Below are positions 50,844 to 59,397 of a stretch of 64,000 nucleotides of DNA, in pieces; position 1 is the stretch's first letter, and every line of letters starts with the position of its first letter. A program made the translations under genes and the position numbers. This DNA comes from Paludibacteraceae bacterium (GTDB taxonomy: Bacteria > Bacteroidota > Bacteroidia > Bacteroidales > Paludibacteraceae): positions 27,726 through 91,725 of the forward strand of contig JAILMN010000034.1 in assembly GCA_024692565.1 (NCBI GenBank), given 5' to 3'. Below the pieces are notes generated by a model that did not search any database, was not told the DNA's origin, and worked only from the letters and a program-made list of their open reading frames with translations.

Positions 50844-51515
50844 ATGGCAGCGAAGATATTGGTCATAGACGGGGACATCAGTCTGAGCACGGTGCTGAGC
50901 GATTATTTGGTTAGTCGCGGCTATGTGTCCGAGCGCGTGAGTGACGGCAAAGCCGGCTTGGAGCGGCTCAAAAGCAGTCACTGGGATGCAGTGCTGATGG
51001 AGCTGCAGAACATCGGGCTCAACGGCTATGAGTTGATCAAAGAGATTCGTCACTTGCTCCCGCAAATACCGCTTATTGTGCTGACGACGCGCAGCGAACG
51101 AGAAGACCAGATGCGCGCTTTTCAGTTAGGTTGCGACGACTACCAGACGAAGCCTTTCTCGATGGACATCCTCATCTGCCGCATCGAAGCGGTACTGCGT
51201 CGAGTACGCGAACACGAGGAGAACAAGCAACGCGTTTTCGACCTCAACGGGCATATTTTCGATGCCACGCACCAGACCTTCGACGGCGCACATATGTCTT
51301 CGCGCGAGAGCGAGTTGATGCTGATGCTCTGCCGTCATGAAGGCGAGGTGGTTGATAAACACCGCATTTTAGCGGCGCTGTGGAAAGAAGACAATGCCTT
51401 CACCGCACGTTCTTTAGGCGTGTATATCAATCACTTACGCGCATACCTCACGCCGATACAATACGAGATTATTGCCGTGCGCTATAAAGGATATAAATTG
51501 GTAAAAAAGATATGA
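50844..51515 (+). CDS. OmpR-family response regulator with atypical receiver (223 aa)
   Basis: Receiver domain (1-120) plus winged-helix DNA-binding domain (about 130-223; MSSRESELMLMLCRHEGEVV, RSLGVYINHLRAYL, RYKGYKLVKK). ATG at 50844 fits both the promoter and the conserved KILVIDGD start. The acid pocket is Asp9/Asp11, the switch Thr81 and Lys103 are kept, but the phospho-acceptor position holds Glu53 (VLMELQ instead of a D in that place). Glu can mimic phospho-Asp, so the protein may be constitutively active or controlled in another way. No kinase gene is adjacent. Its stop overlaps rpe by 4 nt. Confidence 0.9.
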   Translation: MAAKILVIDGDISLSTVLSDYLVSRGYVSERVSDGKAGLERLKSSHWDAVLMELQNIGLNGYELIKEIRHLLPQIPLIVLTTRSEREDQMRAFQLGCDDYQTKPFSMDILICRIEAVLRRVREHEENKQRVFDLNGHIFDATHQTFDGAHMSSRESELMLMLCRHEGEVVDKHRILAALWKEDNAFTARSLGVYINHLRAYLTPIQYEIIAVRYKGYKLVKKI

Positions 51516-52156
51516 AACTGATTGCCCCTTCTGTGTTGTCCGCCGATTTCGGACATCTGGCAGACGACTTGGAAATGATTAACCGCAGCGACGCCGATTG
51601 GCTGCATGTGGACGTAATGGACGGTACGTTTGTGCCGAATATTTCCTTTGGTTTTCCGCTGATGGAACCGATGCGCAAGTACTGCACAAAGCCCTTAGAC
51701 GTGCACCTGATGATTGTTCATCCGGAGAAATACGTAGAGCGTTTCTGCGATGCCGGCGCGTGGTCGGTTGGCTTCCATCTCGAGGCAGTAGAAGACCCTC
51801 TGCCGATACTTGATCTGATCAAAGCGAAAGGTGTGCGCACATGTCTGACCATCAATCCCGACATTGACGTCAAGCGTCTTGTGCCCTACCTCGACAAAGT
51901 GGATATGATCTTGCTGATGTCGGTTTTCGCAGGCTTCGGAGGTCAGAAATTTATCCCCGAGACGATGGACAAAATACGCTTCATCAAGTCGGAAATCGAC
52001 AAACACGGCCTGAACACACTCATCGAGATTGACGGCGGCGTGAACACCGAGAATGCCGCTGAACTCTTCGCTGCAGGAGCCGATGTGCTCGTTGCAGGAA
52101 GTGCCGTTTTTGGCGCCAAAGACCCGGAAGAAGCGATTCGCAAAATGAAAGTGTAA
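51512..52156 (+). CDS. rpe: Ribulose-phosphate 3-epimerase (214 aa)
   Basis: A pentose-phosphate pathway enzyme interconverting ribulose-5- and xylulose-5-phosphate. TIM-barrel motifs: APSVLSADFGHLADDL, HVDVMDGTFVPNISFG, DVHLMIVHPEKYV, MSVFAGFGGQKFIPETMDKI, EIDGGVNTENAAEL and ADVLVAGSAVFG. Length is standard. Coupled to the response regulator gene by an ATGA overlap. Its TAA (52154-52156) lies in a GTGTAAG array. Confidence 0.95.
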   Translation: MKLIAPSVLSADFGHLADDLEMINRSDADWLHVDVMDGTFVPNISFGFPLMEPMRKYCTKPLDVHLMIVHPEKYVERFCDAGAWSVGFHLEAVEDPLPILDLIKAKGVRTCLTINPDIDVKRLVPYLDKVDMILLMSVFAGFGGQKFIPETMDKIRFIKSEIDKHGLNTLIEIDGGVNTENAAELFAAGADVLVAGSAVFGAKDPEEAIRKMKV

Positions 52157-52184
52157 GGTGTAATGTGTAAGGTGTAAAAGGTGT
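52151..52184. repeat. 7-bp array (GTGTAAG) joining rpe and comEC
   Basis: GTGTAAG, GTGTAAT, GTGTAAG, GTGTAAA, AGGTGTT. It contains the rpe stop and the GTG used as start of comEC. Confidence 0.88.
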
Positions 52185-53566
52185 TAGATAAACTTCGCGC
52201 ATATCCAATGGTAATATTGCTGCTGCCGCTGGTAGTAGCAATATTGCTTTTTGCGCGCTGGCAACCGCAGGAAACTTTGCCGAGCGATGAGCAAGCCTAT
52301 GCGTTTGTTATCACCGGTGCGCCGAAATCCACACCTAAGTGTGAGCGGTATGAGGTGGATGTAGCGAATGGCGAATGGCAAAAAACGAATAGTTGGACGA
52401 GCACGCACGTGTACCTATATTTATTGCGCGATAGCGCGCGCGCGACGCCCACGTACGGCGACACGATACTGGCTTGGACACACATCGATTGGCAGCGCAC
52501 GACAGGCAGAGCTTTCGCGGCGCGTTATACCATTCGTTCGGCGGCAAAGCACAAAATACCACTGCAGATTCGGTTGTATGAACGCCTTCGTGCGGCAGGT
52601 TTGAATGGCGATGAGTTAGCGACGGTAGGTGCGTTGACCTTGGGTTACAAAGATGACATCGACCCCGAAGTGCGACGCCATTTTCAGGCATCAGGAGCCG
52701 CACATGTGTTGGCCGTCAGCGGTCTGCACACAGGAATCATCTATGCCTTGCTGTTGGGTTTGTTGACGCTCGGCGGGCGTTTTAGGCCCTTGTACGAACA
52801 TACTTTTCACCGCTGCGTCATCAGTCTGATTGTTATCGCTGCGATGTGGTTTTACGCGTGGTTAACAGGTCTGACTCCTTCGGTTGTGCGCGCCGTAGTG
52901 ATGGTGACAATCTTCGAAATCGGACGAATGCTATACCGCCAAACAATCAGCCTTAATACGATTGCTGCGGCGGCGTTTATCATCCTTACCGTGCGCCCAT
53001 CCGACCTCTGGAGCGTCAGTTTTCAATTGAGTTTTGCCGCGACAGCAGCGATTGTGATCTTTGCTGGCGATCCGATATTTCGACATCTCGTCACCTCGAG
53101 ATCTCGACCAACTATTCTTAGGCAAGTTCTTACTTATTTCGCCGGTCTTATCGTTGTTTCAATCGCTGCCCAATTAGGCACGTTGCCGATCACGATGCAC
53201 ACGTTCGGACAAGTGAGCAATTATTTTCTGCTGACGAACCTCATCGTGCTGCCCTTGGCGTCCGTTTTAGTGCCGTGCGGGTTGATATCGATGGCTTTAG
53301 GCGGTAGCGTCGTGGGCGTTTGGTTCAGTAAGATCACTTGGGCGCTGGCGTGGTTGATGAATCATTCGGTGGGTTGGATTGAGAGTCTGCCGGGCAGTAC
53401 GATGCGCGTGCAATGCGACACGATGATGGTAGTTTTGCTGTATGCTGCGATGCTGATGGGTTGGCTCAGTCTGCACCCGTTAAATTCTAAAAAACCGGCG
53501 CGTGCATTACTCTGGCTGGTAGGTGTTGCTGCCATTTTGGTACTTTTTTTGCAAAAAAATGCATAA
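52181..53566 (+). CDS. comEC: ComEC/Rec2-family DNA-uptake channel homologue (461 aa)
   Basis: A polytopic membrane protein with the competence domain: GALTLGYKDDIDPEVRRHFQ, AHVLAVSGLHTGIIYAL, AWLTGLTPSVVRAVVM and SVSFQLSFAATAAIV. An N-terminal pair of helices frames a short OB-like segment. The C-terminal metallo-beta-lactamase domain of long ComEC proteins is absent. The GTG at 52181 starts the frame and lies in a tandem array. About residues 301-309 (RHLVTSRSRP) come from an 8-bp array. Confidence 0.88.
   Translation: MLDKLRAYPMVILLLPLVVAILLFARWQPQETLPSDEQAYAFVITGAPKSTPKCERYEVDVANGEWQKTNSWTSTHVYLYLLRDSARATPTYGDTILAWTHIDWQRTTGRAFAARYTIRSAAKHKIPLQIRLYERLRAAGLNGDELATVGALTLGYKDDIDPEVRRHFQASGAAHVLAVSGLHTGIIYALLLGLLTLGGRFRPLYEHTFHRCVISLIVIAAMWFYAWLTGLTPSVVRAVVMVTIFEIGRMLYRQTISLNTIAAAAFIILTVRPSDLWSVSFQLSFAATAAIVIFAGDPIFRHLVTSRSRPTILRQVLTYFAGLIVVSIAAQLGTLPITMHTFGQVSNYFLLTNLIVLPLASVLVPCGLISMALGGSVVGVWFSKITWALAWLMNHSVGWIESLPGSTMRVQCDTMMVVLLYAAMLMGWLSLHPLNSKKPARALLWLVGVAAILVLFLQKNA
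53077..53109. repeat. In-frame 8-bp array inside comEC
   Basis: ATTTCGAC, ATCTCGTC, ACCTCGAG, ATCTCGAC: four 8-bp units encoding FRHLVTSRSR between membrane segments. Confidence 0.7.
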
Positions 53567-53570
53567 ATAT

Positions 53571-53601
53571 TTGCATATGTCAGAAAAAAGCAGTACTTTT
53601 G
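53571..53601 (+). promoter_or_regulatory. Promoter of tRNA-Cys
   Basis: TTG 53571-53573 and TACTTTTG 53594-53601, 20-bp spacer. Confidence 0.8.
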
Positions 53602-53620
53602 CACCCGCTTTTGATAAAAC

Positions 53621-53692
53621 GGCCGGTTGGATGAGCGACTTAGTCAGCGGTCTGCAAAACCGTTTAGAGCGGTTTGACTCCGCTACCGGCCT
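53621..53692 (+). tRNA. tRNA-Cys (anticodon GCA)
   Basis: Acceptor GGCCGGT / ACCGGCC with discriminator T (U73, the identity base for Cys), anticodon arm GCGGT-CTGCAAA-ACCGT giving GCA, T-arm AGCGG-TTTGACT-CCGCT. CCA is not encoded. The T-loop has T instead of the nearly invariant C56. D-arm pairing is weak, as is also known for other bacterial tRNA-Cys. Confidence 0.92.
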
Positions 53693-53696
53693 CTGA

Positions 53697-53728
53697 AGAT
53701 AGTCACTCAAAAAGGGTGACTATCTTTT
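53697..53728 (+). terminator. Terminator after tRNA-Cys
   Basis: Perfect 10-bp stem AGATAGTCAC / GTGACTATCT with a 9-nt loop, followed by TTT. Confidence 0.85.
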
Positions 53729-53753
53729 AGTTAACAGGTAATAGGTAAGAATT

Positions 53754-55199
53754 TTGGATTCTGTCATTAAGGAAATAACGGATCAGGAGTACAAATACGG
53801 ATTCACAACCGATGTGGAGACCGATATTGTACCGGCAGGACTGAACGAAGACATCGTTCGGTTGATTTCGGCGAAGAAACACGAACCCGAGTGGTTGCTG
53901 GAGTTTCGTCTGAAAGCTTTCCGTAAATGGCAGACAATGGTTCCGCCTACCTGGGCACACCTCGAAATTCCCGAGATTGATTTTCAGGCCATTTCGTATT
54001 TTGCAGCACCTAAGACCAAGAAGTCAGATATCAGCAATCAGAAGTCAGATGAGATTGATGAGGAGATTATGAAGACCTTCGACAAACTCGGTATTCCGCT
54101 GGAAGAACGGGCTGCGTTGGCAGGAAATATGGCGGTTGATGCGGTCATGGATTCCGTGAGTGTGAAGACCACATTCCGCGAGACTTTGGCCGAAAAAGGC
54201 ATCATCTTCTGTTCAATCAGCGAGGCAGTAAGAGAGCATCCTGAATTAGTAAAGAAATACTTGGGTTCAGTCGTTCCGCCAACCGATAATTTCTATGCGG
54301 CGCTGAACTCTGCGGTCTTCTCGGACGGGTCGTTCGTCTATGTGCCGAAAGGTGTTCGCTGTCCGATGGAACTAAGCACGTATTTCCGCATCAATGCCGG
54401 TAAAACGGGTCAGTTTGAGCGAACGTTATTGGTTGCTGACGAAGGTGCTTATCTCAGTTATTTGGAGGGTTGTACAGCACCTATGCGAGATGAAAATCAG
54501 TTGCACGCGGCGATTGTGGAGATCATTGTGCATAAGGATGCGGAAGTCAAGTATTCGACCGTGCAAAACTGGTATCCGGGTGACAAAAACGGCAAAGGCG
54601 GTATCTATAATTTTGTGACCAAACGCGGTATTACGCACGAGAACGCACGGTTGAGTTGGACACAAGTGGAAACGGGTTCGGCCATCACTTGGAAATACCC
54701 GTCATGTATCCTTCGCGGCGATAATTCGAGTGCCGAATTCTATTCCGTTGCGGTGACCAACAATTACCAGCAGGCGGACACGGGTACGAAGATGATTCAT
54801 ATCGGACGCAATACGCGCTCGCGGATTATCTCGAAAGGTATTTCCGCAGGGCACAGTCAGAACGCGTATCGGGGTTTGGTGAAGATGGGTGAGAAAGCCG
54901 AAAATGCCCGTAATTACAGTCAATGCGACAGTCTGCTGTTGGGCGACAAATGCGGTGCGCACACGTTTCCGGATATGATTATTGCTAACCCTACGGCGAC
55001 CGTAGAACACGAGGCGACGACGAGTAAGATCAACGAAGATCAACTCTTCTATTGCCGGCAACGCGGTATAGGCGTGGAAGATGCGGTAGGTTTGATCGTG
55101 AACGGGTACGCCAAAGAAGTGATGGACAAACTGCCGATGGAGTTCGCCGTAGAGGCACAAAAACTGCTGCAAGTGTCCCTGGAAGGAAGTGTGGGATAA
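53754..55199 (+). CDS. sufB: Fe-S cluster assembly scaffold SufB (481 aa)
   Basis: Scaffold of the SUF iron-sulfur system; it normally forms SufBC2D with the ATPase SufC. Motifs: [109 protein letters not shown] and [17 protein letters not shown]. No ATG precedes the conserved start, so TTG at 53754 is used. Residues about 90-100 ([11 protein letters not shown]) are read from a 7-bp array. sufC, sufD and sufS are not in the window. No promoter is visible after the tRNA-Cys terminator. Confidence 0.93.
   Translation: MDSVIKEITDQEYKYGFTTDVETDIVPAGLNEDIVRLISAKKHEPEWLLEFRLKAFRKWQTMVPPTWAHLEIPEIDFQAISYFAAPKTKKSDISNQKSDEIDEEIMKTFDKLGIPLEERAALAGNMAVDAVMDSVSVKTTFRETLAEKGIIFCSISEAVREHPELVKKYLGSVVPPTDNFYAALNSAVFSDGSFVYVPKGVRCPMELSTYFRINAGKTGQFERTLLVADEGAYLSYLEGCTAPMRDENQLHAAIVEIIVHKDAEVKYSTVQNWYPGDKNGKGGIYNFVTKRGITHENARLSWTQVETGSAITWKYPSCILRGDNSSAEFYSVAVTNNYQQADTGTKMIHIGRNTRSRIISKGISAGHSQNAYRGLVKMGEKAENARNYSQCDSLLLGDKCGAHTFPDMIIANPTATVEHEATTSKINEDQLFYCRQRGIGVEDAVGLIVNGYAKEVMDKLPMEFAVEAQKLLQVSLEGSVG
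54020..54050. repeat. In-frame 7-bp array inside sufB
   Basis: GTCAGAT, ATCAGCA, ATCAGAA, GTCAGAT, encoding [11 protein letters not shown] between two conserved blocks of SufB. Confidence 0.85.
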
Positions 55200-55228
55200 G
55201 GATAAAACCCTTAGTAAAGTCTAGGATT

Positions 55229-55272
55229 ACCTCGTATTTCCTCCGATTTAACCTCGATATACCCTCGATTAT
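55229..55272. repeat. Four tandem 11-bp units at the sufB/murI convergence
   Basis: ACCTCGTATTT, CCTCCGATTTA, ACCTCGATATA, CCCTCGATTAT. The array matches 2056-2099 unit for unit and includes the murI stop codon (55271-55269). Confidence 0.88.
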
Positions 55273-56099
55273 AAATCGATGTGCTTGGCGGAGATTTCCG
55301 CAGCCAGGAAATTAGATGCGGATTGTGAGAAGCGATCCGCATTTTCTGTGGTCAGATAGGTGCAGGAAGCGTTGAGCGAGAGTTGTTCGCGGTACTCGGG
55401 ATGACGAGACAAGTAGTCGGCAAGCGATTTGGCTACGAGGTCGCCTTGAGCAATAATTCCAATGTTCTTGGCGGTTTGGGCTATCTTCTCTTTGAGAAGC
55501 GGATAGTGGGTACATCCTAACACCAAGGTGTCAATCTGTGCATCTTTGCTGAGAATTTCGCGTATATATTTCTCTACAAAATAGTCCGCTCCGGAACTAT
55601 TATGTTCGCCGGCTTCAATCAACGGAACCCACATCGGACAAGCCTGTTGAGAAATCGTCAGATTCGACGCAATCTTCTCTAACTCAAGCACATAGCTCTC
55701 CGAAGAAACGGTAGCCGGAGTAGCCAGAACACCTACGTGTCCGGTTTTTGTCATCGCCGGCACAGCTTCTACCGTAGGACGAATCACACCTAAGACATTG
55801 ACTTTGTGTCCCGCTGGCCTTTCGGCATTGATACGCGGCAGGTCATTCTGTTGAATCGTGCGAAGGGCTTTCGCCGAAGCCGTGTTACAGGCCAGAATAA
55901 CGAGTGCACAATCTTGCTCAAACAGGTATTTGACCGCCTGCAACGTATAACGATAGATGACATCAAACGAGTGCGTACCATAAGGAGCACGGGCGTTGTC
56001 GCCCAAGTACAAATAGTCGTACTGTGGCAACTCGCGACGGATGGCTTCCAGAATGGTCAAACCACCGTATCCGCTATCAAAAATACCTATCTTTGCCAT
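55269..56099 (-). CDS. murI: Glutamate racemase (276 aa)
   Basis: It provides D-glutamate for peptidoglycan. The catalytic cysteines sit in ILACNTASAKALR and LVLGCTHYPLL; GIFDSGYGGLTIL and YLGDNARAPYG complete the family. The -7 element ends 10 bp before the ATG at 56099, leaving an extremely short leader. The gene converges on sufB and its stop lies in an 11-bp array. Confidence 0.95.
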   Translation of the reverse strand: MAKIGIFDSGYGGLTILEAIRRELPQYDYLYLGDNARAPYGTHSFDVIYRYTLQAVKYLFEQDCALVILACNTASAKALRTIQQNDLPRINAERPAGHKVNVLGVIRPTVEAVPAMTKTGHVGVLATPATVSSESYVLELEKIASNLTISQQACPMWVPLIEAGEHNSSGADYFVEKYIREILSKDAQIDTLVLGCTHYPLLKEKIAQTAKNIGIIAQGDLVAKSLADYLSRHPEYREQLSLNASCTYLTTENADRFSQSASNFLAAEISAKHIDL

Positions 56100-56109
56100 A
56101 AATCGGCTG

Positions 56110-56140
56110 CAAAATTACAACAAAAATTGCATATATGCAA
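56110..56140 (-). promoter_or_regulatory. Promoter of murI, near-leaderless
   Basis: TAATTTTG 56117-56110, TTG 56140-56138, 20-bp spacer. CAGCCGATTT separates it from the ATG. Confidence 0.8.
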
Positions 56141-56147
56141 ATTTTAT

Positions 56148-56178
56148 TTGCTTATATTAAAAAAAAGTTGTACCTTTG
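56148..56178 (+). promoter_or_regulatory. Promoter of dxs-trkA-trkH
   Basis: TTG 56148-56150 and TACCTTTG 56171-56178, 20-bp spacer; back to back with the murI promoter. Confidence 0.8.
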
Positions 56179-56221
56179 CCGCCGATTTTAGTTTGCGCAA
56201 GTATGCGCACACGTGTAAAAC

Positions 56222-58096
56222 ATGGATTATAAGTATATCAATACGATTGATTCGCCGGCTGATTTGAAGAAGCTGAAGGTGGAAGAACTGCCGGCTGTTT
56301 GTGCGGAATTGCGGGATTTTATTGTAGAGGCATTGAGTAAGAATCCCGGCCATTTGGCTTCGTCGTTAGGAGCCATCGAACTGACGGTTGCGTTGCACTA
56401 TGTCTTTGACACGCCGAATGACAAGTTGGTGTGGGACGTGGGCCATCAGGCTTATGCGCATAAGATTCTAACCGGTCGTCGTGACCGTTTTCATACCAAC
56501 CGTCAATTCAAAGGTCTGTCGCCTTTCACGAATCCTGCGGAGAGCGAGTATGACGCGTTCATTGCCGGTCATGCTTCGAATAGTATTTCTGCCGCTTTAG
56601 GTCTTGATATTGCAGACGATCATAACGTGGTTGCCATCATCGGTGACGGCGCTATGACCGGCGGTTTGGCATTCGAGGGACTGAATAACACCTCGATGGA
56701 CAAGAACAATCTGCTCATCGTGCTCAACGACAATCATATGGCTATCGACCCGCTCAAAGGCGGTTTCACGCAATATCTGGTGGACCTCACAACCAGCGAG
56801 ACATACAACCGTTGGCGCTGGCGACTCTATCAGTTAGCCGTCAAACTGCACCTGATGAACGATGAGAAGAAACAGCGGATGTTACGTCGCAACAACAATT
56901 GGAAAGCGGCGCTTAGTAAACAGTCCAGCAATATCTTCACAGGTCTGAACATCCGTTATTTCGGTCCGACTGACGGGCATGACGTGGAAGGACTTGTGCG
57001 TATTTTGAGTGAGATCAAGAAGCACCGCGGACCGAAAGTGCTGCATATCATCACCAAGAAAGGTAAGGGTTACGCCCCGGCGGAGAACGACCAGACCGTT
57101 TGGCATGCTCCGGGTGAGTTTGACGTAGAGACCGGTGAACGCGCCAGTAGCAGCGCCGCTACGCCCTTATGGCAAGAGGTCTTCGGCCAGACCTTGTTGG
57201 ATTTGGCGAAACGCAACGAGAAGATCGTGGGCATCACACCGGCTATGCCTTCGGGTTGCAGCATGAGCATCATGCAGAAAGAGTTACCCGACCGCGTTTA
57301 TGACGTGGGTATCGCCGAAGGACACGCTGTGACGTTCAGCGCAGGCCTCGCCAAAGCAGGCAAACTACCCTATTGCAACATCTACTCGACCTTCATGCAA
57401 CGTGCTTACGACAACATCGTCCATGATGTGGCGCTGCAGAACCTGCACGTCGTCCTCTGTATCGACCGCGCAGGTATCGTAGGCAACGACGGCGCTACTC
57501 ACCACGGATTGCTCGATCTGGCTTACTTGCGTCCGATTCCGAACATGCAAATCTGTGCTCCGCGAACCGGTGAAGACTTGCGCCAGATGCTGACGCTGGC
57601 GGAAACGCTTGACGGACCGATTGCGATAAGGTATCCGCGTGGCAGAACGCCTATAGCGAATGATGCAAATGGTGACGCTTCGCTTAATGGTGAAATGGTG
57701 AAATACGGAAAAGGCGTGAAATTGCGCGACGGCAAAGAGTTTGCGGTGCTCACTATCGGCGCTATCGGAAACCCGATGAGCGAAGCGATCAAAGCCAGCG
57801 GGCGCGACATCGCGCACTACGATATGCGTTGGCTCAAACCATTGGACGAAGATATTCTGCATGAAGTAGGTAAACGCTTCAAGACCATCGTCACAGCGGA
57901 AGACGGACTCATCGCCGGAGGACTCGGCAGCGCCGTTATGGAGTGGATGGCGGATCATGGTTACACACCGCGCGTCATTCGCCTCGGCATCAACGACCAA
58001 TTTGTAGAACACGGCTCTACCAAAGAGCTCTATCATATGTTAAAATTAGACACGGAAGGACTATGCGAATCGTTATTGCAGGTGCAGGTGAAGTAG
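56222..58096 (+). CDS. dxs: 1-deoxy-D-xylulose-5-phosphate synthase (624 aa)
   Basis: The thiamine-dependent first enzyme of the MEP isoprenoid pathway. SSLGAIELTVALHYVF, VWDVGHQAYAHKIL, GHASNSISAALG, the TPP motif GDGAMTGGLAFEGLNN, and in the second half VGIAEGHAVTFSAGLA, DRAGIVGNDGATHHG and RYPRGRTP are all present. Around residues 480-495 an 8-bp array (word AATGGTGA) seems to lengthen a loop (ANDANGDASLNGEMV). The 3' end overlaps trkA by 34 nt. Confidence 0.95.
   Translation: MDYKYINTIDSPADLKKLKVEELPAVCAELRDFIVEALSKNPGHLASSLGAIELTVALHYVFDTPNDKLVWDVGHQAYAHKILTGRRDRFHTNRQFKGLSPFTNPAESEYDAFIAGHASNSISAALGLDIADDHNVVAIIGDGAMTGGLAFEGLNNTSMDKNNLLIVLNDNHMAIDPLKGGFTQYLVDLTTSETYNRWRWRLYQLAVKLHLMNDEKKQRMLRRNNNWKAALSKQSSNIFTGLNIRYFGPTDGHDVEGLVRILSEIKKHRGPKVLHIITKKGKGYAPAENDQTVWHAPGEFDVETGERASSSAATPLWQEVFGQTLLDLAKRNEKIVGITPAMPSGCSMSIMQKELPDRVYDVGIAEGHAVTFSAGLAKAGKLPYCNIYSTFMQRAYDNIVHDVALQNLHVVLCIDRAGIVGNDGATHHGLLDLAYLRPIPNMQICAPRTGEDLRQMLTLAETLDGPIAIRYPRGRTPIANDANGDASLNGEMVKYGKGVKLRDGKEFAVLTIGAIGNPMSEAIKASGRDIAHYDMRWLKPLDEDILHEVGKRFKTIVTAEDGLIAGGLGSAVMEWMADHGYTPRVIRLGINDQFVEHGSTKELYHMLKLDTEGLCESLLQVQVK
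57659..57704. repeat. Possible in-frame 8-bp array inside dxs
   Basis: AATGGTGA occurs twice in tandem with degenerate 8-bp units before it (AAATGGTG). Weaker than the other arrays. Confidence 0.5.
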
Positions 58097-59397
58097 GTAC
58101 ACACTTGGCGAAACTACTGAGTCGTGAAGATATGGAAATAAGCCTCTTGGATGAACGCCAGGAGCGCTTGGGTGACCTTAGTGCCAACTATGATATGTTG
58201 ACCAAAGTGGGTAATCCCACTTCGATACGGGACTTACGGGATATAGGCGTTAAAGACTGCGACCTGTTTATCTCCGTTACGCCGCACGAGACAGAGAATA
58301 TGACGGCTTGTCTGATAGCCAACTCCTTGGGCGCCAAGCGCACGCTTGCGCGAATCGACAACTACGAATATCTGTTGCCGGAAAACCGCAAATTCTTTGA
58401 GAACATGGGTCTTAACCACCTCATTTATCCGGAGGTATTGGCAGCCAATGAGATCGAAGAGAGTCTGCGAACCAACTGGATGCGGTACCACTTGCATCTG
58501 GGACAAGGTGCGTTGGAGTTGTGCGTAGTCAAAGTTCGCGAAGGCGCTAAGATCGTCGGACACACGTTCGCTTCCGGCATCTACAGTCACGGCAAATACC
58601 GTATCGTGGCTATCAAACGCGACCAGGAGACCATTATCCCGCGTGGACAAGACACGGTGCAGGTAGGCGACATCGTCTATTGCATGTGTCCCAAAGAGAA
58701 CATGGAGTTCCTGCGCGAAGAACTCGGTAAGTCCAAACGCGAGATCAAGAACGTCATCTTCTTGGGCGGTGACCGCATTGCCCGCAAAGCCGCTACCGAA
58801 CTGACCAATGAGATGAATATCAAGGTCATCGAGAAAGACCGCGAGTTATGCAATATCTTGAGCGAGAAAGTGCCGAACGCACTCATCATCAACGATGATG
58901 GCACCGACATGGATGTGCTCAAAGAAGAAGGTATACAAGACGCAGACGCGTTCGTTGCCGTTACCGACAGCAGCGAAGCGAACATCTTCGCTTGCCTGGC
59001 TGCCAAACGTTTCGGTGTGCGCAAGACGATTGCCGAAGTGGAGAATCTCGACTATATCCCGATGGCGGAAGGCTTGGATATCGGTACAGTGCTCAATAAG
59101 AAAACGATTGCCGCATCGTATATCTACCAGATGCTGCTGGATGCGTCGGTGCGAGGTGTTCACAACCTCACCAGCGCCGATGCCGAGATTGTGGAGTTCT
59201 ACGCCAAAGAAGGCAGTACCATCACCCGTCATAAAGTGCGCCATATAGACCTGCCGGAAGAAGCCAATATCGGTGGTATTGTGCGGGCAGGCGAAGGTAT
59301 TCTCGTCAACGGCGACACGCAGATCATCGCCGGCGATCTGGTGATTGTGTTCTGCAAAAGTCATGTGATACGTAACTTAGAGCGATTCTTCAAATGA
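58063..59397 (+). CDS. trkA: Trk potassium uptake regulatory subunit TrkA (444 aa)
   Basis: A peripheral subunit that binds nucleotides and gates the Trk channel. Two RCK units are visible: Rossmann motif VIAGAGEVGTHLAKLLS (1-~220, with a TrkA_C domain RYHLHLGQGALELCVVKV) and a second unit (VIFLGGDRIARKAATELT, ~230-444) in which the GxGxxG loop is altered. ATG at 58063 is chosen because the Rossmann strand starts there. It lies 34 nt inside dxs, in another frame, and overlaps trkH by 4 nt. Confidence 0.93.
   Translation: MRIVIAGAGEVGTHLAKLLSREDMEISLLDERQERLGDLSANYDMLTKVGNPTSIRDLRDIGVKDCDLFISVTPHETENMTACLIANSLGAKRTLARIDNYEYLLPENRKFFENMGLNHLIYPEVLAANEIEESLRTNWMRYHLHLGQGALELCVVKVREGAKIVGHTFASGIYSHGKYRIVAIKRDQETIIPRGQDTVQVGDIVYCMCPKENMEFLREELGKSKREIKNVIFLGGDRIARKAATELTNEMNIKVIEKDRELCNILSEKVPNALIINDDGTDMDVLKEEGIQDADAFVAVTDSSEANIFACLAAKRFGVRKTIAEVENLDYIPMAEGLDIGTVLNKKTIAASYIYQMLLDASVRGVHNLTSADAEIVEFYAKEGSTITRHKVRHIDLPEEANIGGIVRAGEGILVNGDTQIIAGDLVIVFCKSHVIRNLERFFK

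Noticed and set aside
57943..58062. 40-codon extension of trkA inside dxs
   Set aside because: It lies wholly inside dxs in another frame; the Rossmann strand of TrkA starts at 58063.
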